A DNA stretch of 64,000 bases, from contig NZ_QHLQ01000023.1 of the NCBI RefSeq assembly GCF_011813015.1, forward strand, positions 1 to 64,000, given 5' to 3'. Made by a program: the position numbers and the translations under genes. The DNA is from Parasedimentitalea denitrificans (GTDB taxonomy: Bacteria; Pseudomonadota; Alphaproteobacteria; Rhodobacterales; Rhodobacteraceae). The notes under the pieces are model-generated. The model was not told the origin of the DNA. It did no database searches and saw nothing but the letters and a program-made list of their open reading frames with translations. Of this stretch, positions 53,238 to 62,213 are shown piece after piece. Each line of letters starts with the position of its first letter. Within the stretch, counting starts at the first letter, position 1.

Positions 53238-54530
53238 TTAGCCGCAGGCTTTGGCCAGCGCCTGGTCCAAGTCCGCGATCAAATCCTTGCTGTCTTCGAT
53301 ACCGATAGATAGGCGCACAACGTTTGGACCAGCCCCTGCAGCCTCTTGTTGCTCGGGTGACAGTTGCCGGTGTGTGGTCGAAGCAGAGTGGATGATCAGC
53401 GACCGGGTATCGCCAAGGTTAGCCACGTGGCTGAAGATTTCCAGTGCGTTCACCAGCTTGACGCAGGCATCATAGCCGCCCTTGACGGCAAAAGTGAACA
53501 GCCCGCCGGCGCCTTTTGGGTAGCAGCTTTTGGCGCGGTCGTAGTAAGGCGACGACGGCAGCCCTGCGTAGGTCACATAGTCAACCCGGTCGTCATTCTC
53601 TAACCAAGTGGCAACCGTTTCAGCGTTTTCCACATGGCGCTGCATCCGCAAGGATAGGGTTTCAATGCCCATCAGCGTATAGTGCGCTGCTTGTGGGTTC
53701 ATGGTCATGCCCAGATCCCGCAGACCGATGGCAATGCCGTGAAAGGTGAAAGCCAACCCGCCAAAAGTCTCGTGGAACTTCAGCCCATGATAGGCTGGTT
53801 CCGGTGCACTGAGAGAGGGGAACTTGTCGTTGGCAGACCAATCGAAGTTTCCTGAATCAACAATACAGCCACCTGTAACGGTGCCGTTGCCTGTCAGGTA
53901 CTTGGTGGTCGAATGCACGACCAGTGTTGCGCCTTGTTTGATCGGGTTACACAGATACGGTGTCGCCGAAGTGTTATCGACGATCAATGGAATGCCAGCG
54001 GCATCCGACACATTGGCCAGTGCACGAATGTCGGTGACATAGCCGCCCGGATTGGCGATGGATTCACAGAATACCGCGCGGGTGTTTTCGTCGATTGCGG
54101 CAGCCACCGCATCCAGATCGTCGGTATCGACAAACTTGGCTTCCCAGCCAAAGCGCTTGATAGTCTGGCTCAGCTGCGTAACCGTGCCGCCGTACAGGCG
54201 GGTCGAGGCCACGACATTACAGCCCGGCTGCATCAGTGGAAACAGAGCCATGATTTGAGCCGCATGGCCCGAAGAGCAGCATACCGCGCCTACGCCACCT
54301 TCCAAAGTAGCAATCCGTTCCTGAAGAACAGCCACGGTGGGGTTTGTTAGACGCGAATAGATGAACCCGACTTCTTGCAGATTAAACAATGCTGCCGCGT
54401 GGTCTGCATCGCGAAACACATAGGCCGTTGTCTGATAGATCGGCGTCTGGCGTGCACCAGTCGCTGGGTCAGGCTTGGCACCTGCGTGAATTTGCAAGGT
54501 ATCAAAACCATGGGTGGGGGCGTCGGTCAT
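53238..54530 (-). CDS. metY: O-acetylhomoserine sulfhydrylase
   Basis: PLP enzyme that makes homocysteine from O-acetylhomoserine and sulfide; many homologues also take methanethiol to give methionine directly. Seen in 430 residues: FDTLQIHAGAKPDPATGARQTPIYQTTAY, YSRLTNPTVAVLQERIATLEGG, LYGGTVTQL, the PLP aspartate in LIVDNTSATPYL and the lysine K210 in HSTTKYLTGNGT; long insertions after 210 (FPSLSAPEPAYHGLKFHETFG) mark the MetY subgroup. GGGAGA lies before the ATG. No SAM riboswitch of a type I know is evident in the 120-bp upstream region. Confidence 0.94.
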   Translation of the reverse strand: MTDAPTHGFDTLQIHAGAKPDPATGARQTPIYQTTAYVFRDADHAAALFNLQEVGFIYSRLTNPTVAVLQERIATLEGGVGAVCCSSGHAAQIMALFPLMQPGCNVVASTRLYGGTVTQLSQTIKRFGWEAKFVDTDDLDAVAAAIDENTRAVFCESIANPGGYVTDIRALANVSDAAGIPLIVDNTSATPYLCNPIKQGATLVVHSTTKYLTGNGTVTGGCIVDSGNFDWSANDKFPSLSAPEPAYHGLKFHETFGGLAFTFHGIAIGLRDLGMTMNPQAAHYTLMGIETLSLRMQRHVENAETVATWLENDDRVDYVTYAGLPSSPYYDRAKSCYPKGAGGLFTFAVKGGYDACVKLVNALEIFSHVANLGDTRSLIIHSASTTHRQLSPEQQEAAGAGPNVVRLSIGIEDSKDLIADLDQALAKACG

Positions 54531-54653
54531 CGTGCTGTCTCCCTAAACAAATAACGTATTGGTCGGGCACTAAAACACTCGATTGCCTAGCACAACGCAA
54601 GCGTGAACACACATTTTGAAACCGCAAAAGAACAGGAAGTCTAATTCTGGGGC

Positions 54654-55643
54654 TTACCGCATCCAGAATCCGGCCTTCTTGATTTGATTTCGGATCGCCT
54701 GTTCGCGTCGAGGCAGGTTTTCGCGATCAAACATTGCGCGCACTTTTTCGCCACGTCCCTGAAATACCATGCGTTTGATGGCGTCAGATCCCTTTAGCAC
54801 CTTTTTCAGCTTGTTGGGGGCGCTTATCTCTTGCAGGACCTCGACAACCCGATCACTTTCGCGGGCGTAAAGCAGCGGCAAAAACCGATAATGGCAGCTG
54901 ACATCCCCGTCCAGATATCCGGCTGGCAGGGTATCACGACCGCCACCAAAGGATTGTATCACCAGTGGCAAAACAATCTGATCCAGCCAAGGATCCAACG
55001 ATTGCCCAATCAATTCGGGCGGTAGGTCATTGCGTACTGACTGGGCGTAGACCAAAAAGCGCTTTCCAAAGGCCCGTGGGCAGGCACTGTAGAAGAAACC
55101 AGCGTTGAAATAGAGATACCGTTGCCAGTACTCATCTGGTTGGGTCAGGTCCAAGCTGCTGTCAAAGTCGAGCCCAAACCGGGTGTAAAGAGAACGCCAA
55201 ATCTCGGTGTATCCGGGGCCATAGAGCGTTGGTTTCGGCCAAGTTCCTTCGCGGCGCAGTGAGGCAGAGGGACGAGAGAAATCAAAAGGCACCGACATTA
55301 GATCACCGGTGATCAGGGTGTCAGTATCAAAGAACACAAACGGTTCGCCCTCGGGCATTTCTTTTAGGGCCTCGATTTTGTTGCCGTAGGGGTAGTCCTG
55401 CCCAAACACAGTGTTTTCAAACGGCAGAATTTCAGCCCCTAACTGTTCTAGCGCCTGCAGGACTGCCATATCGCGGATACTGGGGTCATTGTCCCAGTTT
55501 GGGCCGCGCTGCGGCACGGCGACAAACAGACGGCCGTCAAAATCGGGCGAGCAGTGGCGTAGCGAGGCAGCAAACAGCAGGGCCTCATACTGGAGGCGCC
55601 CTGATTGACCTACAATCATCACGTTAAATGAAGTTTTGCCCAT
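54654..55643 (-). CDS. Glycosyltransferase-like protein (GT-A, DTD motif)
   Basis: A 329-residue protein of unknown specificity. Seen: a Rossmann-like start (FNVMIVGQSGRLQYEALLFAASLRH, FDGRLFVAVPQ), a GNKIEALKEMPEGEPFVFFDTDTLITGD segment whose DTD fits the metal-binding motif of nucleotide-sugar transferases, then YLYFNAGFFYSACPRAFGKRF and the end GFWMR. It therefore likely transfers a sugar, but donor and acceptor are unknown. I chose ATG 55643 (GAGG upstream). Divergent from the small gene at 55786. Confidence 0.72.
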   Translation of the reverse strand: MGKTSFNVMIVGQSGRLQYEALLFAASLRHCSPDFDGRLFVAVPQRGPNWDNDPSIRDMAVLQALEQLGAEILPFENTVFGQDYPYGNKIEALKEMPEGEPFVFFDTDTLITGDLMSVPFDFSRPSASLRREGTWPKPTLYGPGYTEIWRSLYTRFGLDFDSSLDLTQPDEYWQRYLYFNAGFFYSACPRAFGKRFLVYAQSVRNDLPPELIGQSLDPWLDQIVLPLVIQSFGGGRDTLPAGYLDGDVSCHYRFLPLLYARESDRVVEVLQEISAPNKLKKVLKGSDAIKRMVFQGRGEKVRAMFDRENLPRREQAIRNQIKKAGFWMR

Positions 55644-55785
55644 GTCGACCTCGTGTTGCAGCCTTGCCAAGGACCACTGTTCTCTGTTGGCACGACTATA
55701 GATGTGGCAACACCGGTCCAAAAGTCTACAATCGTGTCACAGCGAGATTTTCTTCGCATAGTTGCAAGTATTGGAGTTTGAAGGA

Positions 55786-56289
55786 ATGTTTGATCTTTTT
55801 GTGGCTGTATTGGCAGCAGGGATACAGTCAGCAAGTGGTGGGAGTGTGTCGACAGGGTCCGTGACTGTCGCGCCTGTCGAGGTGCCGTCTCAGCCAACTG
55901 AGATGGCACTCGTTGCAGAGCCGCAGGTGCCTTCTGGTCAGTTCACCACCGCAGTTGAAGTGAAACCCATACTGGGAATGACCAAAGGAAATTGGATTTC
56001 AGTCCGTGAATTTGACGGACAGGATCTTCTCTATGTTACCCATCTATGGGCTTGGCGCTGTGGTTTGCTGGAAATGAAGCTGGGTATTAATGGGGCTACA
56101 CCCGAAGTTTGGCCCTTGCCTGAGTGTCATTTGGATCAGGGTGCACCCAATGGGATTACGGATGCAGATGGCCTGCCGTACCGCAGTTTTGAACTTGGGT
56201 CAGTCAACCGGATCGAAGTTCACATCACCTATGACGATCTGACAAAAGAGCAGGTGATATTCAACCGAATGGGGCAGCCGCAGAACTGA
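55786..56289 (+). CDS. Small exported-looking protein of unknown function
   Basis: A 167-residue protein with a hydrophobic N-terminus (MFDLFVAVLAAGIQSASGG) that could be a signal sequence, a linker rich in Val, Pro and Ser, then a folded domain with WISVREFDGQDLLYVTHLWAWRCGLLEMKLGINGA and a conserved-looking Cys pair (C-x-n-C, in WRCGL and LPECHLD). AAGGA precedes the ATG. I do not recognise the family. Confidence 0.65.
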   Translation: MFDLFVAVLAAGIQSASGGSVSTGSVTVAPVEVPSQPTEMALVAEPQVPSGQFTTAVEVKPILGMTKGNWISVREFDGQDLLYVTHLWAWRCGLLEMKLGINGATPEVWPLPECHLDQGAPNGITDADGLPYRSFELGSVNRIEVHITYDDLTKEQVIFNRMGQPQN

Positions 56290-56329
56290 AAATGCGCTGT
56301 CCTGCGGTGCGCTATGTTTCAGGCGTTAG

Positions 56330-57418
56330 TCAGGTGTTGCCAACGTCATGACGGGCCACCGAAACAGATTTAACGATGGCATGACACGGTAATCCGGGTT
56401 CAAGATGCAACGCATTTGCTGACCGTTGGGTGATGCGCGCCAATAGTAGGTCGCTTCCACATCGCATTTGAACGACGACACCTGGCCCTCCACCCGAGCG
56501 GATGTCGGTAATAGTGCCTGACAGGACATTCAGTGCGGATAAACCTGCCGGCAAATCGCGCGACAGGATCACATCCTGCGCCAGAATTCGAACGCGGGTA
56601 CTAGCAGTGGGTGGTAGGTTGATCTGTGGCAGGAATAGTCGACCACCCGACACAGACAATTCTGTCAGCCCATCGTTGTGATGTTCCTTTACTTCGGCAG
56701 GTAGAACAGAGCCCGCTTTTCGAATGCCGAGTTGGCGCACCATTGCAGGATCTGAGAATACTTGCTCTGTTGAGCCAGCCTGAACCATTTTTCCATTCTC
56801 TAACACCACTACCGTTGTCGCCAGCCTTGCGACTTCGGCGACTGAATGGCTAACATAAAGAATGGGGACGCCAGTTGTATCGCGAAGCTGCTCCAAAAAA
56901 GGTAGGATTTCATCCTTGCGCGCAGAGTCGAGCGCGGCAAGAGGTTCGTCCATCAGCAGCATTCGTGGGTGCGATAGCAGTGCGCGTCCGATAGCTACAC
57001 GCTGCTTTTCGCCGCCAGACAGAGATCCCGAACGACGATGCAGTAGGGGAGTAATGCCGAGCAGTTCGGTGATGTCTTCTAGGTTTGGGCCTGTGCTTTG
57101 TTTGGGTGCAAAGCGCATTCCGTAGGTTAGGTTTCCTTGCACAGTAAGATGTGGAAACAGGCGCGAGTCCTGGAAGACATATCCCAGTCGTCGGCGGTGC
57201 ACCGGCACATTAATCTTGGCGTTGCTATCAAACAGAACCTCTGACTGTGTGGCTATTCGTCCGTCATTCGGTGTGAGTAGACCTGCGACTGCATTGATGA
57301 CTGTTGTTTTGCCAGAACCGGATTTCCCAAAAAGAGCGGTAATCCCATTGGGAGCCTGAAATGCTACATCAACAGTCAGGTCGCCGATTTGGTGGCTGAT
57401 ATCTACAGACAGGCTCAT
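56330..57418 (-). CDS. modC: Molybdate ABC transporter ATP-binding protein
   Basis: ATPase of the ModABC molybdate importer. Seen in 362 residues: Walker A in FGKSGSGKTTVINAV, Q-loop FQDSRLFPHLTV, signature LSGGEKQRVAIGRAL, Walker B LLMDEPLAALD and the H-loop YVSHSVAEVARL, then a C-terminal molybdate-binding (TOBE/Mop) domain (INLPPTASTRVRILAQDVILS, ARITQRSANALHLEPGLPCHAIVKSV). The C-terminal domain identifies ModC over other ABC ATPases. Start overlaps the modB stop by four bases. Confidence 0.95.
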   Translation of the reverse strand: MSLSVDISHQIGDLTVDVAFQAPNGITALFGKSGSGKTTVINAVAGLLTPNDGRIATQSEVLFDSNAKINVPVHRRRLGYVFQDSRLFPHLTVQGNLTYGMRFAPKQSTGPNLEDITELLGITPLLHRRSGSLSGGEKQRVAIGRALLSHPRMLLMDEPLAALDSARKDEILPFLEQLRDTTGVPILYVSHSVAEVARLATTVVVLENGKMVQAGSTEQVFSDPAMVRQLGIRKAGSVLPAEVKEHHNDGLTELSVSGGRLFLPQINLPPTASTRVRILAQDVILSRDLPAGLSALNVLSGTITDIRSGGGPGVVVQMRCGSDLLLARITQRSANALHLEPGLPCHAIVKSVSVARHDVGNT

Positions 57419-58113
57419 CGTCCACTGATCCGTTTTGCAGCTTTGCGGGCCAGCACTTCGGACGCAATCAGCGCCGCCATGGCAACTACAACTGAAACAA
57501 TTACCAGCTTCAGGGCGTCGGTTTCCCCGTCTGGTACTTGCAAGAAACCATAGATGGCCGATGGCAGGGTTTGGGTTTGGCCAGGGATGTTGGACACAAA
57601 GGTGATGGTCGCGCCAAACTCACCCATAGCCTTGGCAAAGCCAAGAACGGCCCCGGCGATTAGCCCTGGCAGAACAAGGGGCAGGGTGACCGTTGCAAAA
57701 ACCCAGAAGCGCGACGCCCCTAGTGTGGCGGCAGCCTGTTCCAGCTTGGGGTCTACGGCCTCTATCGCGAGCCGGATCGCACGAACCATCAATGGAAACC
57801 CCATAATGGCGGCTGCCAGCACCGCACCCGTCCAACGAAATGCCAAGACCAGTCCAAAGGTTTCTTCCAGCCACGCCCCAAGCGGTGCGCGACGGCCAAA
57901 AGTAATCAGCAAAAGGTAGCCGGTCACTACAGGCGGCAGGAATAATGGCAGGTGGACCAAGGCATTCAGTGATTGCTTTCCCGCGAATTGCCAGCGTGCC
58001 AGAGCATGAGACACCAATATTGCAAACGGCAGGTTCAAAAGCGTCGCCCAAAATGCAACCTTCAACGACAGGCCTAGAGCCCACCATTCCTCTGGGCCTA
58101 GCCAGCTGCTCAC
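57415..58113 (-). CDS. modB: Molybdate ABC transporter permease
   Basis: A 232-residue permease with about five or six membrane segments and the cytoplasmic EAA-type loop EQAAATLGASRFWVFATVTLPLVLPGLIAGAVLGFAKAMGEFGATITF, typical of ModB. Co-translated with modA (4-bp overlap) and modC (4-bp overlap). Confidence 0.95.
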   Translation of the reverse strand: MSSWLGPEEWWALGLSLKVAFWATLLNLPFAILVSHALARWQFAGKQSLNALVHLPLFLPPVVTGYLLLITFGRRAPLGAWLEETFGLVLAFRWTGAVLAAAIMGFPLMVRAIRLAIEAVDPKLEQAAATLGASRFWVFATVTLPLVLPGLIAGAVLGFAKAMGEFGATITFVSNIPGQTQTLPSAIYGFLQVPDGETDALKLVIVSVVVAMAALIASEVLARKAAKRISGR

Positions 58114-58886
58114 GGTTGCTCCTGTGGGTCAGAGAACCCGTGTTTGGCAAACACCGCCCGTGCCGTCGCGCTGTTTAGAAAGTCATATACTGCTCGCGCG
58201 TCAGCGGTGGTCGGATCAATCAGGGCCATAGGGTAGTGAATCGGTGTATGGCTGTCGGCCGGGAACAGACCGAGCAACCGAACATCAGACGAGGCCCCCA
58301 AATCGGTCGCATAGACAACCCCAATCGAGGCTTCGCCTGAAGCAACCAGCCGTAGCGCGGCACGTACATTGTCAGCCTGCGCAATTTTACCTTTAATGCC
58401 ATCCCAAGCACCCAGCGCCGATAGGGCCTGTTTTCCATAGATACCCGCAGGAACAGCCTTGACCAGCGCCATTGCCAGAACACCGTCGCCAATTGCGGTA
58501 GCCAGGTCAAAACCGGGGGCAGGTGGTAGTTGAACTGTAGTGTCCGGCGCGGCAACAAGCGCCAACCGATTGCCCAAAAGGTCGATGCGACTGTTTTCGA
58601 TCAGAAATCCGTCACGCTCCAGAATATCCATCCAGCTTTGGTTCGCAGAGATGAATAACTGTGCAGGGGCGCCTTGCATAACTTGCCGTGTTAGCGAGGA
58701 GCTACCGCCATAGGCAATGTGTATGGTGTCACCCGGATATACCTTGATCAATTCGTCCAAGGCACTTTTCAAACTGGCGGCGGCAAAAACCGTGACATCC
58801 TCGGCGGCAAGGGCGGCTGGAATTAATGTCGCGCAAACTGCCAGGGTTGAGGCAAGGCGGCAAAGAGGGCGGATTAACGTGATCAT
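58110..58886 (-). CDS. modA: Molybdate-binding periplasmic protein
   Basis: A 258-residue periplasmic receptor. Signal peptide at 1-27 (LASTLAVCATLIPAALAAED), then DVTVFAAASLKSALDELIKVYPGDTIHIAYGGSSSLTRQVMQGAPAQLFISANQSWMD, the ModA oxyanion-binding Ser and Gly loops, and VVYATDLGASSDVRLLGLFP near the C-terminus. It begins 5 bp after the stop of the upstream gene at 58892-59767, so modABC is probably expressed from a promoter in or before that gene. Confidence 0.95.
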   Translation of the reverse strand: MITLIRPLCRLASTLAVCATLIPAALAAEDVTVFAAASLKSALDELIKVYPGDTIHIAYGGSSSLTRQVMQGAPAQLFISANQSWMDILERDGFLIENSRIDLLGNRLALVAAPDTTVQLPPAPGFDLATAIGDGVLAMALVKAVPAGIYGKQALSALGAWDGIKGKIAQADNVRAALRLVASGEASIGVVYATDLGASSDVRLLGLFPADSHTPIHYPMALIDPTTADARAVYDFLNSATARAVFAKHGFSDPQEQP

Positions 58887-58891
58887 ACAGG

Positions 58892-59767
58892 TTAGGGTTC
58901 AATCAATGTGACGCCTGGGATGCGCTGAAGGTGATACATGTCCTCGTCGTAGAGTTCGGTCAGATCGTCCACCAGCTCGTCGGTCCACCCGGCCATGTCC
59001 AACTCTTCCTCTAGTGCGTCTTCCAGCGCAAATTTGTCTAGAAAAGCAGAATAAACACGGCGTTTTTGCATTTCGCTCATGTCGCCATGGGCCGCCAAGT
59101 AGCTGCGCAGGCGTGTCATGCCTTCGGTAGATAAAATAGTAGAGAGTAAATCGAGGTCACCTAAGATCGCTTCGTTTGGTTCAAGACCGACCATATCACG
59201 CAGGATTTGCCCCCAGATCAATGGCATATCCTCATAACACCAAACGGTTATTGCGATATCTGGCACATCTTGGCGCAGTCGGCCCATCATTTCCGACCAA
59301 CGAAGTTGATGTGGGTCTGTTTGCTTTCTGACTTCTCGTAGTCTCTGCTTTGAGGCCTTTTTTAACAGGGCGGGTAAAAAACCAGCCGGGTTGCGCATCC
59401 CCATAAAAAGCTCGATTTGATCGTAAGGGAACAGCTGTTGCAGGTGCTGCATGCGCTGCACAGCCTCTGGATACAGTCTGTTATTCTCTAGGGCGCTGCG
59501 CTGTGATCCAAAGAAATGCGGGTTTGATAGCACCACCCGATCAGCTTCCTCTTCGTCAAGAATGGCATCCCACAACACATCTCGTGAATCTTCTGCCGGT
59601 TCGCCGGCATTCAAAGCAGCAAAACACTCTTTCAACAGGCTGCGATACTTGCCTGGACCGGGTACAGCTACACCGCGTTTGGAAAACTCTTCCTTGTTGC
59701 GCAACAGACTTTTCAGCAGGCGGTCTTCTTCGGTGGCATGAGCACCCGTATGCACAATAACCTGCAT
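58892..59767 (-). CDS. Sulfotransferase-like protein of unknown function
   Basis: A 291-residue protein. The N-terminus VIVHTGAHATEEDRLLKSLLRNKEEFSKRGVAVPGPG has the arrangement of the PAPS-binding start of sulfotransferase-like P-loop proteins (h-G-x-x-x-[TS]), though key basic residues are not obvious. Later segments include IELFMGMRNPAGFLPALL, which resembles the 3'-phosphate motif (R-[ND]-P), and a very acidic C-terminus (ALEEELDMAGWTDELVDDLTELYDEDM). Conserved-looking but unassigned. It runs straight into modA with a 5-bp gap, though a link to molybdate is not clear. Confidence 0.7.
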   Translation of the reverse strand: MQVIVHTGAHATEEDRLLKSLLRNKEEFSKRGVAVPGPGKYRSLLKECFAALNAGEPAEDSRDVLWDAILDEEEADRVVLSNPHFFGSQRSALENNRLYPEAVQRMQHLQQLFPYDQIELFMGMRNPAGFLPALLKKASKQRLREVRKQTDPHQLRWSEMMGRLRQDVPDIAITVWCYEDMPLIWGQILRDMVGLEPNEAILGDLDLLSTILSTEGMTRLRSYLAAHGDMSEMQKRRVYSAFLDKFALEDALEEELDMAGWTDELVDDLTELYDEDMYHLQRIPGVTLIEP

Positions 59768-59942
59768 CTTAAAGTTTGGTCCTTCGTGTTATCGTCAACT
59801 TGTATTGACTAAAGCGCCCAGCTTGTCAGGTCAAATTTGTAGTCCAAGGAAGGTCGCTTTCAAAAAAATGCATTCGAAGTGCAATAACATTGCTTTTGCC
59901 GCTTGCACACTTTTGGAAGAGCCGGTAATCCGTGCCTCGGAA

Positions 59943-60018
59943 GCCCCTATAGCTCAGCTGGTAGAGCAACTGATTTGTAATCAGTAGGTCCGCGGTTCGA
60001 GTCCGTGTGGGGGCACCA
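59943..60018 (+). tRNA. tRNA-Thr (TGT)
   Basis: A 76-nt cloverleaf: acceptor GCCCCTA with TGGGGGC, discriminator A and encoded CCA at 60016-60018. Anticodon stem CTGAT/ATCAG with loop TTTGTAA gives anticodon TGT. Confidence 0.97.
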
Positions 60019-60137
60019 TCAATATTCATTTAAGCAATATATATCAATTGGTTAGACTGCTAAAAACTATTGTAGCCCCACTCCTAGACCCACTTAAGAT
60101 TCATGATACCCTGACGCTCCTCGACCTTCCCGCATGT

Positions 60138-60247
60138 CTCTTTTGTGAGGCGCATGGCAAAAGTCGCCATGGATGCCGACAAAAGAGGCCGCCCTTTCCA
60201 GCTCTATCCACCGCTCTGCAATGGCTAGCGCTGGAAAGGGCGGATAG
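60138..60247. repeat. Two adjacent long inverted repeats
   Basis: First: CTCTTTTGT (60138-60146) with ACAAAAGAG (60179-60187), enclosing CATGGC/GCCATG. Second: CCGCCCTTTCCAGC (60189-60202) with GCTGGAAAGGGCGG (60230-60243), a perfect 14-bp stem, whose interior CTATCC (60204-60209) can also pair with GGATAG (60242-60247). They resemble an intergenic palindromic repeat unit. Confidence 0.7.
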
Positions 60248-60306
60248 CTGGTCGTTATTGTCGCCGGTGATTTGATGCCAAGTAGTATCAGAATCAATAG
60301 TGACAA

Positions 60307-60356
60307 TCAGGCTCCGAACCTGAAGGTCGTAGGTTCAAATCCTACTCCCGCAACCA
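60307..60356 (+). pseudogene. 3' half of a tRNA (anticodon CCG), possible attachment site
   Basis: TCAGG-CTCCGAA-CCTGA forms an intact anticodon arm with anticodon CCG (Arg), followed by variable loop AGGTC, T arm GTAGG-TTCAAAT-CCTAC, acceptor strand TCCCGCA, A and CCA. No matching 5' acceptor strand (TGCGGGA) or D arm lies upstream. Such 3' tRNA fragments are typical scars of island or phage integration into a tRNA gene. Confidence 0.7.
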
Positions 60357-60363
60357 ATAAAAC

Positions 60364-60399
60364 AAGGCCTCACAGCGATAATCCGCTCGAGGCCTTTTT
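60364..60399 (+). terminator. Terminator after tRNA remnant
   Basis: AAGGCCTC (60364-60371) with GAGGCCTT (60389-60396) followed by TTT; an 8-bp stem directly after the CCA of the tRNA remnant. Confidence 0.7.
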
Positions 60400-60689
60400 C
60401 TTTGTCTACTCCAGCGTATGCCCCTAGGATACCAGCCGGGTCACCCTGTAGGGTGATGGCGTAGCCGCGCTACGCACAGGCGTCTGGACCTCCGCAAGCT
60501 GGCCGTGATCCATCCTATCCCGAGGAAACTGAGACAGGCCCGATAAGAAAGTCGTTTGCCCTCCTTTACGTGACCGCTTTCCGCTATCGACCACGCTTAT
60601 GAACGCCTCCTCGCGTTGGGATGTTTTCTATGAGGAGTACATCATCAGACCCATACGAGCCCATCAAGACAAGTTTCAAGGCCGAACAA

Positions 60690-62204
60690 TCAACTGGAAA
60701 ACAAGTCTCCAAACTGTTCTCGCAACAGATTTTTCTGCACTTTCCCCATCGTGTTTCTGGGCAGCTTGGGCAGGACTATCAGTTTTTTTGGATGCTTGAA
60801 GCGAGCCAGAGACTCTCCAACGTTTCTGCTAATCGCATCTAGGTCAGGTCCAACCTCGTTTGAGGCAACCAGAAAACCTACGACGGTTTCACCAAAATCC
60901 GGATGCGAAACGCCGACAACCGCGCTTTCCAGCACGCCGGGTTGTTCATCCAGCACCAGTTCGATTTCTTTGGGGTAGATGTTGTAGCCGCCGGAAATGA
61001 TGAGATCCTTGTTGCGGCCAACAATTTGGACGTAACCATCTGGGTCAACCACGCCTAGGTCGCCTGTTATGAAAAAGCCGTCGCCTCTTAGCTCTTCGGC
61101 GGTTTTTTCTGGCATCTGCCAGTAACCTTGGAAGACGTTTGGTCCGCGGACTTCGATTTGGCCGACTTCACCATCGGGCAGGGTTTCGCCACTGGCGGAA
61201 TCGGTGATTTTCAGCTCGACCCCCGGCAGGGGCATGCCAACCGTTCCGGCGCGTCGCTCACCATCATAGGGGTTTGACGTGTTCATATTGGTTTCCGTCA
61301 TGCCATAACGTTCCAAAATGCGATGGCCGGTGCGGCTTTCAAATTGGATGTGGGTATCTGCAAGAAGCGGTGCGCTTCCCGAGATGAACAGACGCATGTG
61401 TTGTGTCAGGGCCTTGGTAAACCGGGTGTCGTCGAGCAGGCGGGTGTAGAAGGTGGGAACCCCCATCATCGACGTGGCTCGGGGCATGTTCTCGATAATC
61501 TGATCAGGGTTGAATTTGCCCATAAAGATCATCGATCCACCGGCCAGTAGGGTTATGTTTGAGGCGACAAATAGTCCGTGTGTGTGGAAGATCGGCAGAG
61601 CATGGAGAAGCACGTCTTGATCAGTAAATTTCCAATAGTCGACAAGGGTCTCAGCGTTGGACAGCAAGTTCTGCTGGCTGAGCATGGCGCCCTTGGAGCG
61701 GCCTGTGGTGCCAGAAGTATAGAGGAAGGCGGCAAGGTCATCGGGGCTACGTGTAACTGTTGGAAAGCGATTGGGCATGGTTTCAGCCTGCGCGCTTAGT
61801 GTGCCAACCCCATCCGCGTCCAGTGTTTCCAGCTGCGCCCCGGCGGATTGTGCGATGGGGGTCAAAGCGGTCTCGTTGGCAGTGTCGCAGATCAGAAGTT
61901 TGGCACCGCTGTTTTCAACGAAATAGGAAACCTCGGCTGCTGTATAGGCAGTGTTCAAAGGCAGAAAGACGATGCCAGACTGAACGCAGGCGGCATAAAT
62001 GGCCAGGGCCTGGGGTGACTTTTCGATTTGAACGGCCAGCCGGTCGCCCGGTTCGACCCCGGCGTCGCGGAATACATGGGCATAGCGCGCTGCCATGCTC
62101 AGAAAGTCGTTATGAGTAATTGCGCTGCCATCTGGAAGGTGCAGAAATGGCGTTGTCTTCCCGGCATAGCGACCAAAGAGAGTGTCGTAGAGAGGGTTGG
62201 TCAT
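60690..62204 (-). CDS. matB: Malonyl-CoA synthetase (AMP-forming)
   Basis: Converts malonate, ATP and CoA to malonyl-CoA. Seen in 504 residues: ANL-superfamily motif LYTSGTTGRSKGAMLSQ, ERYGMTETNMNTSNPYDG (A5, with the residues typical of MatB), GDLGVVDPDGYVQIVGRNKDLIISGGYNIYP (A7-A8) and the catalytic Lys in LPRNTMGKVQK. It begins 9 bp after the malonyl-CoA decarboxylase stop, and a TRAP permease is upstream of that, which fixes malonate as the probable substrate. Confidence 0.95.
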   Translation of the reverse strand: MTNPLYDTLFGRYAGKTTPFLHLPDGSAITHNDFLSMAARYAHVFRDAGVEPGDRLAVQIEKSPQALAIYAACVQSGIVFLPLNTAYTAAEVSYFVENSGAKLLICDTANETALTPIAQSAGAQLETLDADGVGTLSAQAETMPNRFPTVTRSPDDLAAFLYTSGTTGRSKGAMLSQQNLLSNAETLVDYWKFTDQDVLLHALPIFHTHGLFVASNITLLAGGSMIFMGKFNPDQIIENMPRATSMMGVPTFYTRLLDDTRFTKALTQHMRLFISGSAPLLADTHIQFESRTGHRILERYGMTETNMNTSNPYDGERRAGTVGMPLPGVELKITDSASGETLPDGEVGQIEVRGPNVFQGYWQMPEKTAEELRGDGFFITGDLGVVDPDGYVQIVGRNKDLIISGGYNIYPKEIELVLDEQPGVLESAVVGVSHPDFGETVVGFLVASNEVGPDLDAISRNVGESLARFKHPKKLIVLPKLPRNTMGKVQKNLLREQFGDLFSS

Positions 62205-62213
62205 ATATGGTCC

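Larger units (their letters stand above)
60019..60689. other. Hairpin-dense non-coding region with tRNA remnant
   Basis: About 670 bp without a supportable gene between tRNA-Thr and matB. It carries several adjacent inverted repeats (60138-60187, 60189-60243, 60364-60396, 60441-60456, 60459-60475) and the 3' half of a tRNA (60307-60356). The mix looks like a remnant of mobile or repeated DNA. Confidence 0.65.

Noticed and set aside
54531..54653. SAM-II or SAM/SAH riboswitch upstream of metY
   Set aside because: I could not match the conserved cores of either class in this 120-bp stretch; a covariance search (Infernal with Rfam models) would settle it.
58887..59000. Molybdenum cofactor riboswitch or ModE box before modA
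   Set aside because: modA begins 5 bp after another coding region, leaving no leader, and no ModE-like palindrome is visible.
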